From Flavobacteriaceae bacterium (GTDB lineage: Bacteria; Bacteroidota; Bacteroidia; Flavobacteriales; Flavobacteriaceae): DNA of 64,000 nt. This document shows, piece by piece, positions 61,283 to 64,000 of the stretch. Made by a program: the position numbers and the translations under genes. The notes under the pieces are model-generated. The model had not been told where the DNA came from. It saw nothing but the letters and a program-made list of their open reading frames with translations, and made no database searches. How positions within the stretch are numbered: position 1 is the stretch's first letter; each line of letters opens with the position of its first letter. The stretch covers positions 62,001-126,000 of the forward strand of contig JAIPBH010000002.1 in the NCBI GenBank assembly GCA_021739635.1, given 5' to 3'.

Positions 61283-62458
61283 TTATTTTTGTTCAACATA
61301 CTTTAGAAGCGTCCGGTAAATATCCCTAACCTCTGACATAGCGTTTTCTGTCTCTGATGTATTAACAAATACTATTATCCCGTTCCCGCTTTTCCTTAAA
61401 AAATATGCGTGGGATATCACTCCCGGATCATTTCCACTATGTCCAATTTTTTCTGAATCTACACTCCAGAAAATACCTTTCCTAAAATCAGATGAAATTG
61501 GGTCTTTCATCATTTCTTTATAACTAGTTTCTTTTAAAATATTATCCTCACCGTTATAGCCCTGAATCATTGTAATAAGAAACTTACTAAAATCTGTAAT
61601 GTTGGTCATAAAACCAGCATCGCCATAAGTAATTTGTTCATATTCTGGTGTTGGGTATCCATACCAATATAAAGTGGAAACGTTACTTGGTTGATAATTT
61701 TTTGAGGGCCAGCCAGACTTAGTCATTTGCAGTGGGTCAAGTATGTGTTTTTGAACAAATTCAATGTAACTCTCACCACTTACAAGGTCAATAATATAGG
61801 CAGCTATATTAGCGCCCATATTGCTATATTTATAGCTGCTTCCTGGAAGGCTATTAGAGAAGTTTTCTTTGCTGTACCAAATTCCATTTTCACTGTATTG
61901 ATTTTCAATGAAATCGGAAATTGGCATCCATTCATTCATATTGAAAAGATCAACAGCCTCTTTTACCTCTTGTTTAGTTTCGTCAGGTAAATCATTATAA
62001 AAAGGCGGGATTTGGTCTTTGAATATATAGGCTCGGTCGTATTGATCACCATCAATAATACTCGAAGTATGGTTTGCAAGTTGCTGGATTGTTATTTTTT
62101 CATTAGGAAAATTTGGATTATAAATTTTAAATGGAAGATAGTTGTTAATGTTATCATTAAGATTTAATTTACCCATTTCTTGGGCTTTCATTAAGGCGAT
62201 TCCAAGTAAAGTTTTAGAAATTGAAGCAATTGGTTGTATTGTATTTATTGTATAAGGTGTTTTTGCTTCTAAATTAGCATAACCAACCCCTTTTGCATAT
62301 ACAATACTGTCTTTATTGACAATTGCAACAGCAAAACCAACAAGACTACTGTTAACACTTATTTCATTTAACTTAAAGGTAATTGAATCATTAATGCTTT
62401 GCGCTTTGATTGATGAATTTATAGCTAGGATTAAGACTAGTACAATTATTTTTTTCAT
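61283..62458 (-). CDS. Secreted serine hydrolase, beta-lactamase/DD-peptidase fold
   Basis: The 391-residue protein has a signal peptide (about 1-19, ending IKAQS) and the three motifs of this fold: S79-I-S-K82 (SxxK), Y211-S-N213 (YxN) and HSG in KIGHSGNDPG near 350. Such class C-like serine hydrolases act on D-amino-acid peptides, esters or lactams. True beta-lactamase activity cannot be inferred. It is followed upstream on the same strand by another member (62512), 53 bp away. Confidence 0.87.
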   Translation of the reverse strand: MKKIIVLVLILAINSSIKAQSINDSITFKLNEISVNSSLVGFAVAIVNKDSIVYAKGVGYANLEAKTPYTINTIQPIASISKTLLGIALMKAQEMGKLNLNDNINNYLPFKIYNPNFPNEKITIQQLANHTSSIIDGDQYDRAYIFKDQIPPFYNDLPDETKQEVKEAVDLFNMNEWMPISDFIENQYSENGIWYSKENFSNSLPGSSYKYSNMGANIAAYIIDLVSGESYIEFVQKHILDPLQMTKSGWPSKNYQPSNVSTLYWYGYPTPEYEQITYGDAGFMTNITDFSKFLITMIQGYNGEDNILKETSYKEMMKDPISSDFRKGIFWSVDSEKIGHSGNDPGVISHAYFLRKSGNGIIVFVNTSETENAMSEVRDIYRTLLKYVEQK

Positions 62459-62511
62459 AAATGTTATTTTGTTTAAAAGATGACGAGTAGTAGATTTTTT
62501 TTGTTACCCTA

Positions 62512-64000
62512 CTAAGGGTTTAAAATCTCAGCTTTAAAATTTATGGAACCATCTGTTAAAATTAACTCAGTATCAGATACTGATATTTTTAAATCTTGCA
62601 TCCCACCATTTTGATGGCCATTGATAAAAAAATCAGTTTCACTTATTTGTACTAATTTTACGGTATTGATATGATTTGTTTTGACTGCATCATCCATAAA
62701 CATTCCTTGTATTTTATGGTCGGCGTTAATACTTAACACAATCCCGATATCAACTGTTTCAAAATGAAATCTGATATGAACATTTTTAACTTCATCTCCT
62801 TCAATTTTATAAATATTGTAGGACATAAATTTACCGGCATGTTGTAAAAAATTCGCCCACATGCCTTTTAATTGTGCTAAACCTTCCTCTGTACCTAAAA
62901 ACCCTTTCATTTGATCATTGGCATAATTTACAAGCCCTTCAAAATTTTGGCTACTCATTGCATTTGCAAAAAACAAAGCAGTTTCACTGGAGAGGTCATG
63001 TTCATTTGCATTTCTTGAAAAAGCATAGGTAAAAACCGACCAAGGTTCTGTGCCAGTTGTTTCTAATATGTAGGTGTTTCCTTTATTTTTTAGTAGAAGT
63101 GAGTGTTGATTATCCAATTGATAGGTGTCAGTTTCGTCAGATATACTATTGTCTATATTTGTATTTGGTGTTAGTAAATTTTCTATGTTTTTACCTTGTA
63201 ACAGTGCAATAATTTTATCGGTAATTTCAGGGACAAAAGTAACCTCGCCTTGAAACTCATCTGCTACTGGATTTACTGAAGTAGCATTTGATAGAATAAT
63301 TATTTTAATATTATTTTCTGGCAACGAACCCATCACTGACGCATATCCAGGAAGTAAACCGTTGTTGTATATCCATTTTTCATCTCCTTTATGGTCAATT
63401 ACCCAGCCCAAGCCAGATAACATTTCATTAACGCCCATTGCTTGTGTAGCCGTATAAATTTTATTTACGGAAGTGGGTTTTAATAGTATCCCATTATCTA
63501 AGGCTTGCATAAATTTAAATAAATCAACGGTTGTTGAATTCATATCAGCAGCTCCCATAAGCCAAGAAGGATGGAAAGGTGAATTGAATTTTATAAATTC
63601 AGTCATCCCTAAACCTAAATATGGTTGTGCTTTTTGATTTACAGATTTGAATGATGCAATGGCTGTATTTTTCATTCCCGCAGGTTTAAAAACTGTTTGT
63701 TGCATAAAATCAGCATAAGACTGCCCGCTTACTTTTTCAATGATGTTAGCTAAAAGAAAGTAACCAAAATTATTATAATCATAACCCGTTCCTGGCTCAA
63801 ATTTTAATTTGGAATCTTTAAATTTTTCTATAACTTCATTAAAAGTTATGGCAGTTTCCTCAGGCATCAATCCATTTCCATTATCGTCTGTTCTGCCAAT
63901 ATTGGCCTCCATACCGGCACTGTTATTTAGCAAATGTTGAATTGTTATGTCTTTTGAATAGTCAGGCATAAAATCTAGGAAATAGGTTGAAATAGGTGTT
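62512..64000 (-). CDS. Serine hydrolase, beta-lactamase fold, with C-terminal domain (N-terminus beyond window)
   Basis: The frame stays open to the window edge (PISTYFLDFMPDYSKDITIQHLL), so the ATG at 63969 is internal and the SxxK part is outside. Visible are YNN in YDYNNFGYFLLANIIEKVSG (the YxN motif) and, at the third site, YNNGLLPGYASVM, where NNG replaces the usual HxG. A C-terminal region of about 220 residues has NTF2-like and lipocalin-like beta strands (FHFETVDIGIVLSINADHKI). It is probably secreted and may have altered activity. Confidence 0.8.
   Translation of the reverse strand, partial: TPISTYFLDFMPDYSKDITIQHLLNNSAGMEANIGRTDDNGNGLMPEETAITFNEVIEKFKDSKLKFEPGTGYDYNNFGYFLLANIIEKVSGQSYADFMQQTVFKPAGMKNTAIASFKSVNQKAQPYLGLGMTEFIKFNSPFHPSWLMGAADMNSTTVDLFKFMQALDNGILLKPTSVNKIYTATQAMGVNEMLSGLGWVIDHKGDEKWIYNNGLLPGYASVMGSLPENNIKIIILSNATSVNPVADEFQGEVTFVPEITDKIIALLQGKNIENLLTPNTNIDNSISDETDTYQLDNQHSLLLKNKGNTYILETTGTEPWSVFTYAFSRNANEHDLSSETALFFANAMSSQNFEGLVNYANDQMKGFLGTEEGLAQLKGMWANFLQHAGKFMSYNIYKIEGDEVKNVHIRFHFETVDIGIVLSINADHKIQGMFMDDAVKTNHINTVKLVQISETDFFINGHQNGGMQDLKISVSDTELILTDGSINFKAEILNP

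Overview
The window is from a low-GC member of the Bacteroidota, most likely a flavobacterium (family Flavobacteriaceae). This rests on A-rich start regions, TAnnTTTG-type -7 promoter boxes, the menaquinone gene order, a CzcA-TolC fusion, HYC_CC_PP-type small proteins, and VirE/DUF3987 and DUF6266 genes typical of Bacteroidota mobile elements.

Region 1 (1-14.7 kb) is core chromosome. It holds the start of panB, a small secreted NTF2-like protein, sdaA, dnaK, a nitronate monooxygenase-like flavoprotein, a FucP-type sugar permease followed by an SGNH esterase, a GNAT acetyltransferase, a menaquinone block (menI-like thioesterase, menF, menD), a DUF2853 gene, a CvfB-like S1 protein and mnmE.

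Region 2 (about 14.71-50.61 kb) is a 35.9 kb integrated island in the 3' end of mnmE. The right border keeps a second copy of the last MnmE codons (CIGK-stop) with different third bases, as expected if the element brought its own mnmE end and displaced the old one. From left to right it carries: a zinc-finger/HTH excisionase-like gene, a tyrosine integrase and an unknown partner gene; two HTH genes, a VirE-type primase-like gene and a PriCT-2/DUF3987 gene; a defence cargo made of a one-piece Eco57I-like restriction-modification enzyme followed by a long Argonaute that lacks its catalytic aspartates; a 20 kb metal-resistance cargo; about 2.2 kb of hairpin-rich DNA around a YegP-like gene; and a DUF6266 gene. 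No relaxase or conjugation genes are present. The metal cargo has a CzcA-type RND pump fused to TolC with its adaptor, a Fur-family regulator, MerTP, a GDCCVxC protein and a Zn/Cd/Pb P-type ATPase, then a CusA pump with TolC, CopA, a CDF-like transporter, CusB and an HMA lipoprotein. Each RND pump is preceded by a small HYC_CC_PP-like gene and a hairpin-rich leader.

Region 3 (50.7-64 kb) is chromosome again. It holds a decayed M1 aminopeptidase remnant, a LytS/LytTR two-component pair, a periplasmic hydrolase cluster (CocE/S15 family, S41 protease with TPR, esterase with TPR, two beta-lactamase-fold serine hydrolases), a Vat-like acetyltransferase and an NAD(P)-binding protein. Three promoters here share one conserved 24-bp site at a fixed distance from a TTnnTTTG box. 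They lie before the kinase gene, the CocE operon and the esterase-S41 pair, which suggests a small LytTR regulon.

The most unusual signals are the inactive Argonaute paired with a restriction-modification enzyme, and a short palindromic repeat family confined to the island that is inserted three times inside coding genes, always in the same reading frame.
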